In this document: positions 46,458 through 53,968 of the stretch, one piece after another
Layout: each line of letters opens with the position of its first letter
How positions within the stretch are numbered: position 1 is the first letter of the stretch
Assembly (NCBI GenBank): GCA_934232845.1
Contig: CAKQGD010000005.1
Span: forward strand, 1-64,000
DNA from: an uncultured Oscillospiraceae bacterium
Lineage (GTDB): Bacteria > Bacillota > Clostridia > Oscillospirales > Ruminococcaceae
Direction: 5' to 3'
Length of the DNA: 64,000 nucleotides
Notes under the pieces: generated by a model
Seen by the model: only the letters and a program-made list of their open reading frames with translations
What the model was told of the DNA's origin: nothing
The model's database searches: none
Position numbers and translations under genes: made by a program

Positions 46458-47273
46458 ATGGGTTACCGTGAGGACATGGAGAAATGCCGTGCGTATATCG
46501 ATGAGCATCTGACGGAGGATGTGACGCCGCAGGCCCTGGCCGGGCTGTTCAGCTATTCCTACTGCCACTTCTGCCATGTATTCCGGGCGGTGAACGGCAT
46601 GGCCGTGGGTGCGTATTTGCGCGACCGGCGTCTGTGCCGTGCAGCTTCGGAGCTGCTCGACGGCAAAAGCGTCACAACTGCGGCAATGGACTGCGGCTTC
46701 GATACACACTCCGGTTTTACCCGCGCATTTTGCCGCCGATTCGGGATGAACCCGACAGAGTACAGAAAAGCGAAAGGCGGTAGATTCAAAATGACACCTG
46801 AGATCAAAAGGCTTGAGGCATTCACGGCGGTGGGCTATTCTCTCGCTCCCCCGGAGGGGGACATGGACATTCTGGATAACGGTGCTTACTGGCTAGGCAA
46901 GGACTTCCGCGCGGTCAGCAAGGAGGATTATGCGAAGCTGACCTATCCCGGTTATGCTGAGATCGGCGCATGGATGCATCCCTCGGACGAGACCGGAGAA
47001 TTTTACTATTTTCTCGGCCCTATGACAAAGGACAAGAGATTCATCCCGGATGGAATGGTTGCCCTCGACGTTCCCGCAGCCGAGTACGCGGTCTTTGCCG
47101 TTCCCAAGGCGGACAGCGAGGTGGGACTGAACGAGAATGTCAAAAAGACGTGGAAGTTCATATTTAACGACTGGCTTGACGGCAGCGGCTACAAGTTCGA
47201 TCATACGGCGATGGACTTTGAGTATTACCTTGGCGAGGATACATTTATTTATGTGCCGGTGGTGAAGAAGTAA
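46458..47273 (+). CDS. AraC-family regulator with GyrI-like effector domain
   Basis: 271 aa. N-terminal double helix-turn-helix (DVTPQALAGLFSYSYCHFCH; VTTAAMDCGFDTHSGFTRAF, with GMNPTEYRKA at the end), then a GyrI/Rob-like ligand-binding domain (KRLEAFTAVGYSLAPPEGDM; VPAAEYAVFAVPK; YYLGEDTFIYVPV). Such proteins respond to small aromatic or drug-like molecules. GGAAAGGCGG precedes ATG 46458. No transporter next to it. Confidence 0.9.
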   Translation: MGYREDMEKCRAYIDEHLTEDVTPQALAGLFSYSYCHFCHVFRAVNGMAVGAYLRDRRLCRAASELLDGKSVTTAAMDCGFDTHSGFTRAFCRRFGMNPTEYRKAKGGRFKMTPEIKRLEAFTAVGYSLAPPEGDMDILDNGAYWLGKDFRAVSKEDYAKLTYPGYAEIGAWMHPSDETGEFYYFLGPMTKDKRFIPDGMVALDVPAAEYAVFAVPKADSEVGLNENVKKTWKFIFNDWLDGSGYKFDHTAMDFEYYLGEDTFIYVPVVKK

Positions 47274-47302
47274 CCGTTACCCCGCCATGCCTCTAAACTG
47301 AT

Positions 47303-47342
47303 AACAGCAGCAGCGAGAGAGAATGCTCTCGCTGCTGCTGTT
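47303..47342 (+). terminator. Long hairpin after the AraC-family gene
   Basis: A 17-bp perfect stem (AACAGCAGCAGCGAGAG with CTCTCGCTGCTGCTGTT) and a 6-base loop, 30 bases after the stop. No T-run. Confidence 0.6.
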
Positions 47343-47347
47343 GCCCT

Positions 47348-47779
47348 ATATCGGGGCTGCCATCGGCGGTCAACGATTTCCCCCTGCTTTATGTGCTGCT
47401 GATCGGCGGCATTTATCTGCTTGAGCTGATCTGTGCGGCTGTCGGACTGAGAAAATACAGCAAAGCCCTTCGGCACACCGATTACAAGCGATTTGAAGAA
47501 TCCGACAACATGGCGCCCAGCAGCGTGCGGGTGCCTGTCTGCAACAAGGCGGCGGCCATCGCGGACAATACCCGCAGGCTCTTGGTTCTGGATTCTGTCC
47601 GTGGGCGCTCTGCTGCCGGAGGAAAACACCTTTCGTAAATACTCCAAGATCGATCGGCTGAGAAAGTTTTTCTGTTTGCGGGAATCGACAACCTTGGATA
47701 CCGGCAGATCAACACCATTTATAAAGCGGAGGCGATGTTCGGTTTTCGCAAAAATCGTTCCAGCTGGGGAACGATTTAG
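47348..47779 (+). pseudogene. Decayed membrane-protein gene with two frameshifts, 5' part missing
   Basis: Protein-like segments lie in alternating frames: VNDFPLLYVLLIGGIYLLEL with VGLRKYSKALRHTDYKRFEE (frame from 47369), then SWFWILSVGALLPEENTFRK (about 47579-47670, another frame), then VFLFAGIDNLGYRQINTIYK with AEAMFGFRKNRSSWGTI back in the first frame, ending at TAG 47777-47779. Two compensating frameshifts and no start upstream point to a dead gene. The parent family is not certain to me (possibly a small polytopic membrane protein). Confidence 0.6.
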
Positions 47780-48022
47780 CGCAGGGCCTTTCGGGAGGAT
47801 TTCCAAAAAACGGGACAAAAGGCTTGAGACGGCCGCCGTTTCCTGCGGTGCACAGGGGAAAATGGTGTTTTTATGCGGGATTTTCCCGTTTTATCTATTG
47901 CTTTTTTCGGCGGCGGGTTTATAATGAAATGTCGAAGTCTGCGGTTTAAGAATTCTGTGAGGCTGCACGAAAAAAAGAGAGCGTTTGAACAGCTTTTTTC
48001 TTAAAACGCGCCCATGCTCTGG

Positions 48023-48031
48023 ACATAATAC
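48023..48031 (+). repeat. Half-site matching the 18-bp recombination-site-like repeat
   Basis: ACATAATAC, identical to the first nine bases of the repeats at 49231 and 49293, located 36 bases before the recombinase ATG. The right half is not conserved. It may be a regulatory binding site, or chance. Confidence 0.3.
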
Positions 48032-48066
48032 GGATGAGAATTTCGAGAGCGGGGAGCGAATGAAAC

Positions 48067-48906
48067 ATGAATACAATGACTTTGCAGCAGATTGAGGACT
48101 ACAAAACCCATCTGATCCGAGAGGAACGCAGTTTTGAAACGATCAGAAAATATATCCACGATGTGGAGGTTTTCTTTCGTTTTCTTCCGGCGGACAAGAC
48201 GTTCTGCAAGGAAACCGTTCTTGCCTACAAGCAGATGCTGGCAGAGAACTACCGTGTTTCCAGCGCAAACAGCATGCTGGCGGCTTTGTCCGGCTTTCTG
48301 AGCTTTGCCGGTATGGAGAACTGCCGCGTCAAGCAGTTTCGGATGCAGCGGCGCACGTTTCGGGACGAATCCAAAGAGCTGACCCGGCAGGAATATGCCC
48401 GTCTGGTCAGAGCCGCGCAGCTGCGGCGGGACGAGAGGCTTGCCTTGCTGATTCAGACAATCTGCAGCACCGGGATCCGCGTCAGCGAGCACCGCTTTAT
48501 CACTGCGGAAAGCCTGCGGTCCGGCAGTGTGCAGATCGCGAACAAGGGTAAGGTGCGCACGGTGCTTTTTCCCAAAGAGCTTTGCCGCCTGCTGCAGCGG
48601 TATTGCGAAAAAAACAAAATCCGAACCGGGCCGGTCTTTCTCTCGCGTAGAGGACGGCCTTTGAATCGTTCCAACATCTGGGTCCAGATGAAACGGCTGT
48701 GTACGGCGGCGGGAGTGGCGCCGGAAAAAGTCTTTCCCCACAATCTGCGCCATCTTTTTGCACTGACTTTTTACCGTCTGGAAAAAGATATTGTTCGTCT
48801 GGCCGATCTTTTGGGACATGCCAGTATCGAGACCACCCGCATCTATACCTTTACCAGTCCTCAGGAACATGCCCGCGCCCTTTCCCGCATGCATCTGCTG
48901 CTGTAA
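48067..48906 (+). CDS. Orphan tyrosine recombinase (XerC/XerD/RecV-like integrase)
   Basis: 279 aa DNA recombinase. Residues 5-90 form the SAM-like core-binding domain (LQQIEDYKTHLIREERSFET). The catalytic domain carries all expected residues: Arg138 (STGIRVSE), a beta-hairpin Lys around 162 (NKGKVRTV), His225 and Arg228 (HNLRH), His251 (LGHAS) and nucleophile Tyr260 (TRIYTF). A GGGGAG Shine-Dalgarno lies about ten bases before ATG 48067. No phage or transposon genes are next to it. Its stop is seven bases from the first 18-bp repeat, which suggests those repeats are its sites and that it inverts the adjacent segment. This last step is inference. Confidence 0.92.
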   Translation: MNTMTLQQIEDYKTHLIREERSFETIRKYIHDVEVFFRFLPADKTFCKETVLAYKQMLAENYRVSSANSMLAALSGFLSFAGMENCRVKQFRMQRRTFRDESKELTRQEYARLVRAAQLRRDERLALLIQTICSTGIRVSEHRFITAESLRSGSVQIANKGKVRTVLFPKELCRLLQRYCEKNKIRTGPVFLSRRGRPLNRSNIWVQMKRLCTAAGVAPEKVFPHNLRHLFALTFYRLEKDIVRLADLLGHASIETTRIYTFTSPQEHARALSRMHLLL

Positions 48907-48913
48907 AGACATC

Positions 48914-48931
48914 ACATAATGTGTATTATGT
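48914..48931 (+). repeat. 18-bp repeat, copy 1 (GTGT orientation)
   Basis: ACATAATGTGTATTATGT: 7-bp palindromic arms around an asymmetric GTGT centre. It is the exact reverse complement of copies 2 and 3. Located seven bases after the recombinase stop. Candidate left recombination site. Confidence 0.85.
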
Positions 48932-49050
48932 GGTATTGGATGAATACATAAGTCCGTTTTTTTTCTTTTTAGCCGAATGACAGCTATACAAAATAGATGA
49001 TTTATATAAAACAGGTCAGTCTTTCCCTTCATATTCTTTGATAGGATACA

Positions 49051-49078
49051 TTGACTGGCCTTTTTGTGCCAATATATT
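49051..49078 (+). promoter_or_regulatory. Promoter inside the putative invertible segment
   Basis: TTGACT (49051-49056), 16-base spacer, TATATT (49073-49078). In the orientation present it points toward the EAL gene. The spacer contains TGGC/GCCA symmetry. It is the best promoter I find between the recombinase and the EAL gene. Confidence 0.6.
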
Positions 49079-49104
49079 TTATGGGTAAGCGGCTTTGTTC
49101 CACG

Positions 49105-49156
49105 CCAAAAAAACCGGTCAGCTTAATCTGACATCTATGGGCCGGAATTTTTTTGG
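49105..49156. terminator. Terminator-like hairpin T1 in the switch segment
   Basis: CCAAAAAAACCGG pairs with CCGG-AA-TTTTTTTGG, with an inner TCAG/CTGA stem. A-run on one side and T-run on the other make it potentially active in both directions. Confidence 0.55.
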
Positions 49157-49230
49157 TCACATTTACTTTGTTATGCGAAGAATGCCTGACTGCAAAGATA
49201 CAGGCGGCGGTTTTGACCGCACTGACTGCG

Positions 49231-49248
49231 ACATAATACACATTATGT
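49231..49248 (+). repeat. 18-bp repeat, copy 2 (ACAC orientation)
   Basis: ACATAATACACATTATGT, inverse of copy 1 and direct to copy 3. The palindrome extends five more bases on each side (CTGCG/CGCAG, 49226-49253), which the other copies lack. Confidence 0.85.
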
Positions 49249-49250
49249 CG

Positions 49251-49286
49251 CAGCGAGTAGAAAAGACTTCTATTCGCTGTTTTTTT
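49251..49286 (+). terminator. Canonical intrinsic terminator T2 between repeats 2 and 3
   Basis: CAGCGAGTAGAA, loop AAGAC, TTCTATTCGCTG (one G-T pair), then seven T. It would stop transcription from 49078 or from the recombinase before the EAL gene. I find no promoter between it and the EAL gene start. Confidence 0.85.
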
Positions 49287-49292
49287 ATTAGT

Positions 49293-49310
49293 ACATAATA
49301 CACATTATGT
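49293..49310 (+). repeat. 18-bp repeat, copy 3 (ACAC orientation)
   Basis: ACATAATACACATTATGT, identical to copy 2 over 18 bases and 62 bases further on. It lies 49 bases before the EAL gene ATG. Candidate right recombination site. Confidence 0.85.
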
Positions 49311-49359
49311 CGTGTTGAGAAACCGCACCGCTGTATGCGGAGATTGGCAGGAGAATAAA

Positions 49360-52300
49360 ATGACATCCAATTTGGACGCATCCTTTTTTCAACAATTGAT
49401 CGACCGAATCGACGGCGAGGTCTGCGTTTCAGATGCCCGCACCGGCAGGATGATTCTGGCAAACGGCCGCATGAAACGCTTTCCTTTTTCGACAGAGAAT
49501 CAAAGCGGCGGAGAGACATCATTCCGAAAGGAAAAGAAAAGCAGCTTTGTCTCTGCGGAAAAAGGAAGCTACTTCCGCAGAGAGAGGAACCCCGAGGATG
49601 GCAAGGATTATCTTTGCTGTGGGCTGACCGGAACATATAACGGCAGGGAATATTGCCTTTGGTGCCGTTTCGAGGCGGCGGCCGGAGAGTATTCTCCGGT
49701 CCCGACGCTGTACTTTCTGCCGGATAAAAAAGAGAAGCATCCTTTTTTGGACGAACTGCAGCTGCTGCGGTTTGTCAGCCGAAATCTTCCTCTGGGAATT
49801 CTGGCTGTTTACGACAGTGAGGAGTTTCCGCTCATGTGCCTCAGCCAGACGATTCTCGATTCCACGGGATATACCTACGACGAGATTTATGGAGAAAAGG
49901 ACGGTTGCTACGCGAGACTGATTCATCCGGATGACCGCGGCAGAGTCTCCGAAGAGGTTCACCGGCAGCTTGAGATGCACAGTCTGTACAGCGTGGAATA
50001 TCGGGTGGTAAAAAAGGACGGCAGTTTTTTCTGGGTGCGCGATCGCGGCTGTTATGTAGACAACGGCGAGGAGGACCGCGTGCTTCTGTGCTTCACCGTG
50101 AATATCACGGAGGAAAGCAAGGAGCGAATGGAGCTGGAAACGATTCTTAAAAACAGCTCCGGCGGCGCTTACAAGGCTGTACTGTGCGAGGGATTCCCCG
50201 TACTTTATGCCAACGACGGCTATTATGCGCTTCACGGCTATACAAGGCAGCAGTTTAAAGAAGAAGTAAAAAATATGGCCGCCTCGCTGGTTCTGCCGGA
50301 GGATGCAAAGCGGGTAAGCGAAGAAATCGAAGCCTGCCGGAAGAGCAAAAAAGACAAAATCGTGATGGAATACCGCGTCCGCAGGCGGGACGGCGCCGTA
50401 GCGTGGCTGCGCAGCGACGTCAGCTTTGTCGAGGATGAGGACGGCGGCATGCTGCTGATGGGCACGGTGCTCGACGTGACCGAAAGAAAGGAACTGACGC
50501 TTCGCCTGCAGCGCATATCCGCTCTGTACAAAATCGCGCAGAAGAACAGCCGCCTCAATATGTGGGCGCTGGATCTTCCAAATCATCGTATTATCCAGAC
50601 GGAGGAATCCAAGGCCCTGCGTGGCTACGGCGACGTGATAGAAAATGTCCCCGAATCTTTGTTTGAGGACGGATATTTTCATCCGGATACGGAGCGGACC
50701 GTGCGCGAACTGTTCGAGCGGGTCTACCGAGGCGAGGATCACGTCAGCGCGGTTTACAAAGCCAAAAAGAAAGACGCCGATGGTTATTGGTGGGAAAAGG
50801 TCACCTATGAGCGGGTGCCGAATAAAAGCGGAGAGGTTCTGTATGCGGTTGGTATTTCCGAGGATGTAACCGAGCAGAAGGAGACCGAGCTGCGTCAGAG
50901 CATGAGTTCGGCTTTGAACAAGATGCTCAACGAAGACGTGCTGTTTTCCGTTCGGTTTGATTTGAATTCGGAGAGTGTGGTCGACAGTTGGTTTTCTGAG
51001 CAAGCTCTGCCGCCGGAGAAAGACGAAAAGGACAGTTATAGCGGAATCTTCCGCTACATTCTTCGTACAATGGCCAACTCGGACGACGCGATGCGGTTTC
51101 GCGATCGGTTTATGAGCGGTCAGATGAAGAAATTTATGCAGAGCGGCAGGGAAATTCCGACCTTTGAGTGCCGCCAGAAAACTGCGGACGGACGAATTTT
51201 CTGGGTTCACTTTACGCTTCGCATTATGATCGATTCCAAAAACGATCGGCGGCTGCTTACCCTGTATGCCCGCGATATCACAAGCCTGAGACTGCGGGAG
51301 CTGGAGCTGCGTCAAAAGGCGGAACGAGATGAGGAAACCGGGCTTTACAATTTGGATACGGCAAAGCTGCTGATTCAGGATATTCTAAAGAGCGGCATGC
51401 GCGGAAGAAACGGCGCCATGGCGCTGCTGGAGATCGACGGATTTTCCGGCGATGAAAAACGGCAGGAACGAAAGAAACTGCTGAGCGGCATAGGCGCTCA
51501 GATTCTCAGCGGCTTGCCGTTAACTTGTATTTCCGCAAGGGCTTCGGAGAATACGCTGATGATTTTCAGCAGCAGCGTTTCCGCTGCGGAAGAGCAATTT
51601 ACGGTTCTAAAAAAGCTGATGGAAGGAATCACCCATTCGAAAGAATCTCTGTTCGGCGGTTCACTGCGGATCTTTACCGGAATCACCTGCCGAATCGGGC
51701 CCGGGATGGATTTCGAACAGATCATGGGGAATGCCGCGCAGCTGCTGGGGCAGGCGCGGAAAAATGGTTCGTCCCAAATTGTCTCGGATTTGGAGGAAAA
51801 AATCTCTCCTTCCAAGGAACAGTTCGTCCGTGGGATCAAGGAATTCTCAGAGCAAAGCTGGAAGGCCTTTGAGCAGGGCGCGTCTCCGGATGAAATCGCA
51901 AAGTCGATTTTCGCCGCGCTTGGCAGAGACGTCGGCATGAAGCGGATCACCCTTCTGCTTCGTCTGCCCGGCGGCCGTCTGCAAAAGCAGATGGAATGGC
52001 GCTCTTCTACGGAGACAGAGCCGCTGGCCGTGCAAAATTCCGATATGCTGTACAGATTGTTTTGGTCTGTCCCGCCGGACTGTCAATCCCTTGTTGTCCG
52101 GGAGGAATCCGACGAGATTTTTGACGATCTTCGAAGCAGCGTCGGAGAGCCGATGCTTCCCGCCGTTCTGTGCAGTGCAAGAGAAAACGGAACTCCGGCA
52201 CTCTGTATTTTAGCTGAGGGTGCGCAGAGCATTCCGGATGTTGAGGGAATGAAACTGATGGCGGCGTTCCTGCGCAGAATCTATTTTATCAACGAACTGC

Positions 52301-53568
52301 GTACGCAGTATGAGTCTGCGGTGCTGCACGACTCCGTTACGGAGCTGTTCAATTTTGAAGGGTATCTGCAGAGGCTTCGCAGAATCCACGAGGATGCGCT
52401 CTCCAGCTTCGGTATGGCGTCGGCATACATCTTGAACTTTAAACAGTATAATCAGCAGTACGGCACAAACGGCGGCAACATGCTGCTGAGGCAGGCGGCG
52501 GGTGTGCTTGAAGATGTATTCGGCAGCGACAACTGCTATCGCGTAAGCGGCGCGACCTTTCAGATTCTTTGCCCCGATGTGACGCATGAGCATTTTTCGC
52601 AGCGATGCCGTTTGATGGAGGAGAAAATGAACCGCCTCTGCCCCGGCCGGATTGCTTGTGCCGGCGCATGGGAAGAAAATGCGATTTCCCTCAGAGCGCT
52701 GGAAGAACAGGTAGAAGAGCGCCTTGAGGTCGCGGCCAACCGCCTGCGCATGAAAAACCGTGAGAGCGCAAAGCAATCCGCATATACGGTTTTACAAGAT
52801 GTGCGGGAGAAGATAAAAAACGGGAATTTCGTGATCTTTCTCCAGCCGAAGGCGCTGGCCGCGACCGAAGAGATCTGCGGCGCCGAAGCACTGATTCGTT
52901 ACCGCGATGAAAAGAAGGGGATTCTGCCGCCCGCAGAGTTTTTAAATGTAATCGAAAAAGCCGGAGCCATCCGGGAAATCGATCTGTTTGTTCTTGAACA
53001 GGTATGCAGAACGATGCGGCAATGGCTGGATGAGGGCTGGAAAGGCTACCCTGTCTCACTGAATTTTTCGCGCGCCACGATTTTGGAACCGGATATTCTG
53101 ACAGAGACCAATCGGATTGTGGAAAGCTGCGGCGTTCCCAAAGAATTGATTGAGATCGAAATCACCGAGACGATCTCTTCGACCGACAGCATGGGACTTC
53201 AGGAGATCGTGCATCAGCTGGCACAGGCGGGTTACCGGATCGCAATCGACGATTTCGGCGCGGACTACAGCAACATTTATGTACTGTATTTGCTGGATAT
53301 CCATACGCTGAAGCTGGACCGCAAAATCATCAATGATGTTTACTGCAACGAACGCGCGAGAGAAGTCGTGAACGATCTGATCGGTCTTTGCCGCCGGATG
53401 AAAATTTCCTCCGTGGCAGAGGGCGTGCAGACCAAGGAACAGCTGGAGACGCTGCGGCAGATGTCCTGCGATGTGATTCAGGGATACTATCTGAACAAGC
53501 CCATTTCGACCGAAGATTTTAAGAGGCTTTACATCCGGACAGACGGCGGCGCGCTTTCGAATGGATAG
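49360..53568 (+). CDS. Multi-PAS protein with two degenerate GGDEF domains and an intact EAL domain (c-di-GMP phosphodiesterase)
   Basis: 1402 aa, no membrane segments. ATG 49360 has GCAGGAGA seven bases upstream; the open frame from 49312 starts inside repeat 3's flank. N-terminal ~140 residues unknown, then four PAS/PAC modules (about 142-257, 258-380, 387-508, 524-645; for example LIHPDDRGRVSEEV and YRVRRRDGAVAWLRSDVSFV). A first GGDEF-like region (about 656-760) has ASENT in place of GGDEF; a GAF-like region follows; a second GGDEF-like region (about 990-1090) has SGATF. The EAL domain (about 1150-1397) keeps EAL (about 1175-1177), LNFS, EITE, IDDFGADYS, LKLD, VAEGV and QGYY, so hydrolysis of c-di-GMP is expected. 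Expression is probably governed by the upstream recombinase switch. Confidence 0.92.
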   Translation: MTSNLDASFFQQLIDRIDGEVCVSDARTGRMILANGRMKRFPFSTENQSGGETSFRKEKKSSFVSAEKGSYFRRERNPEDGKDYLCCGLTGTYNGREYCLWCRFEAAAGEYSPVPTLYFLPDKKEKHPFLDELQLLRFVSRNLPLGILAVYDSEEFPLMCLSQTILDSTGYTYDEIYGEKDGCYARLIHPDDRGRVSEEVHRQLEMHSLYSVEYRVVKKDGSFFWVRDRGCYVDNGEEDRVLLCFTVNITEESKERMELETILKNSSGGAYKAVLCEGFPVLYANDGYYALHGYTRQQFKEEVKNMAASLVLPEDAKRVSEEIEACRKSKKDKIVMEYRVRRRDGAVAWLRSDVSFVEDEDGGMLLMGTVLDVTERKELTLRLQRISALYKIAQKNSRLNMWALDLPNHRIIQTEESKALRGYGDVIENVPESLFEDGYFHPDTERTVRELFERVYRGEDHVSAVYKAKKKDADGYWWEKVTYERVPNKSGEVLYAVGISEDVTEQKETELRQSMSSALNKMLNEDVLFSVRFDLNSESVVDSWFSEQALPPEKDEKDSYSGIFRYILRTMANSDDAMRFRDRFMSGQMKKFMQSGREIPTFECRQKTADGRIFWVHFTLRIMIDSKNDRRLLTLYARDITSLRLRELELRQKAERDEETGLYNLDTAKLLIQDILKSGMRGRNGAMALLEIDGFSGDEKRQERKKLLSGIGAQILSGLPLTCISARASENTLMIFSSSVSAAEEQFTVLKKLMEGITHSKESLFGGSLRIFTGITCRIGPGMDFEQIMGNAAQLLGQARKNGSSQIVSDLEEKISPSKEQFVRGIKEFSEQSWKAFEQGASPDEIAKSIFAALGRDVGMKRITLLLRLPGGRLQKQMEWRSSTETEPLAVQNSDMLYRLFWSVPPDCQSLVVREESDEIFDDLRSSVGEPMLPAVLCSARENGTPALCILAEGAQSIPDVEGMKLMAAFLRRIYFINELRTQYESAVLHDSVTELFNFEGYLQRLRRIHEDALSSFGMASAYILNFKQYNQQYGTNGGNMLLRQAAGVLEDVFGSDNCYRVSGATFQILCPDVTHEHFSQRCRLMEEKMNRLCPGRIACAGAWEENAISLRALEEQVEERLEVAANRLRMKNRESAKQSAYTVLQDVREKIKNGNFVIFLQPKALAATEEICGAEALIRYRDEKKGILPPAEFLNVIEKAGAIREIDLFVLEQVCRTMRQWLDEGWKGYPVSLNFSRATILEPDILTETNRIVESCGVPKELIEIEITETISSTDSMGLQEIVHQLAQAGYRIAIDDFGADYSNIYVLYLLDIHTLKLDRKIINDVYCNERAREVVNDLIGLCRRMKISSVAEGVQTKEQLETLRQMSCDVIQGYYLNKPISTEDFKRLYIRTDGGALSNG

Positions 53569-53636
53569 GAAAAAGCATTTTTCGCGTCCCGCACCGACGA
53601 AAAACCCGCAAAAAGCAGATGAATCGCCCCACTCTA

Positions 53637-53665
53637 AAAGAGACGGCTTGTGCCGTCTCTTTTTT
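53637..53665 (+). terminator. Terminator of the EAL gene
   Basis: AAAGAGACGGC, loop TTGT, GCCGTCTCTTT plus T. Confidence 0.9.
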
Positions 53666-53771
53666 ACGAAGCATACCTAAAGAAAGCATGTGCCCGGCGC
53701 AGAAAAAAGAAACCCTATTTTAAAACCGAAAATGCGAGCCCTTAAAATCACATAAAAAGGAAAAGAGAGGA
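53666..53771. other. Short intergenic stretch
   Basis: About 100 bases between terminator and promoter (whole gap between genes about 400 bases). Nothing recognised. Confidence 0.5.
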
Positions 53772-53800
53772 TTGAACCCCTTTTTTTCTCATGTTATAAT
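53772..53800 (+). promoter_or_regulatory. Promoter of the RNHCP gene
   Basis: TTGAAC (53772-53777), 17 bases, TATAAT (53795-53800) with extended TGT. The leader to the RNHCP start is about 160 bases. Confidence 0.82.
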
Positions 53801-53857
53801 CAAAACACGGCTAATCTGAAAAGCTCAGCCAAAATGATAATAAAAAGGAGACGCTGG

Positions 53858-53896
53858 ATGAAAGCGATCAAAAACAGAACGGAGACTGCGGCATAA
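53858..53896 (+). CDS. 12-codon leader ORF before the RNHCP gene
   Basis: ATG AAA GCG ATC ... GCG GCA TAA encodes MKAIKNRTETAA. It has a strong Shine-Dalgarno (AAAAAGGAGA, seven to nine bases upstream). It sits between a strong promoter and a hairpin (53898-53931), the arrangement of a translated attenuator or leader peptide. No repeated codon run points to a particular amino acid. It could also be a remnant start of a lost gene. Confidence 0.45.
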   Translation: MKAIKNRTETAA

Positions 53897-53897
53897 C

Positions 53898-53931
53898 CGG
53901 GAGGTTTGCTGCACGTTTGACAAACCTCCCG
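53898..53931 (+). promoter_or_regulatory. Leader hairpin upstream of the RNHCP gene
   Basis: CGGGAGGTTTG pairs with CAAACCTCCCG, 11 bp, loop 12. No T-run after it, so it is not a simple terminator. The left arm begins two bases after the leader-ORF stop codon (53894-53896). The right arm ends about 20 bases before the RNHCP Shine-Dalgarno. Confidence 0.6.
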
Positions 53932-53968
53932 AAAGGTTTATGATTTTACTTTTTGGAGGAAAACTCTT

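Larger units (their letters stand above)
48932..49292. other. Putative invertible control segment between recombinase and EAL gene
   Basis: AT-rich segment bounded by inverted copies 1 and 3 of the 18-bp repeat, with copy 2 inside. It contains a promoter pointing at the EAL gene (49051-49078) and two terminator-like hairpins (49105-49156, 49251-49286). Copy 1 with copy 2 or 3 would allow inversion; copies 2 and 3 are direct repeats and would allow deletion of the second hairpin. No coding sequence is convincing within it. The architecture is that of a phase-variable switch, but inversion has not been shown here. Confidence 0.6.

Noticed and set aside
48067..48906. Recombinase as integrase of a prophage or integrative element
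   Set aside because: No phage, excisionase, relaxase or attachment-site/tRNA arrangement nearby; the tRNA-Arg at 44.6 kb is intact and has no duplicated 3' end that I can see.
49029..49241. 70-codon minus-strand frame in the putative invertible segment
   Set aside because: No ribosome binding site, overlaps repeat 2 and both terminator hairpins; no family recognised.
49079..49360. c-di-GMP riboswitch in the leader of the EAL gene
   Set aside because: The class I core (GCAAACC ... CGAAAG ... GGGACGCAAAGCC) is absent, and I could not fit class II. The hairpins are better read as terminators and repeat palindromes.
49519..51315. 598-codon minus-strand frame inside the EAL gene
   Set aside because: Antisense shadow of a clearly recognisable PAS-EAL protein; no start signals or motifs.
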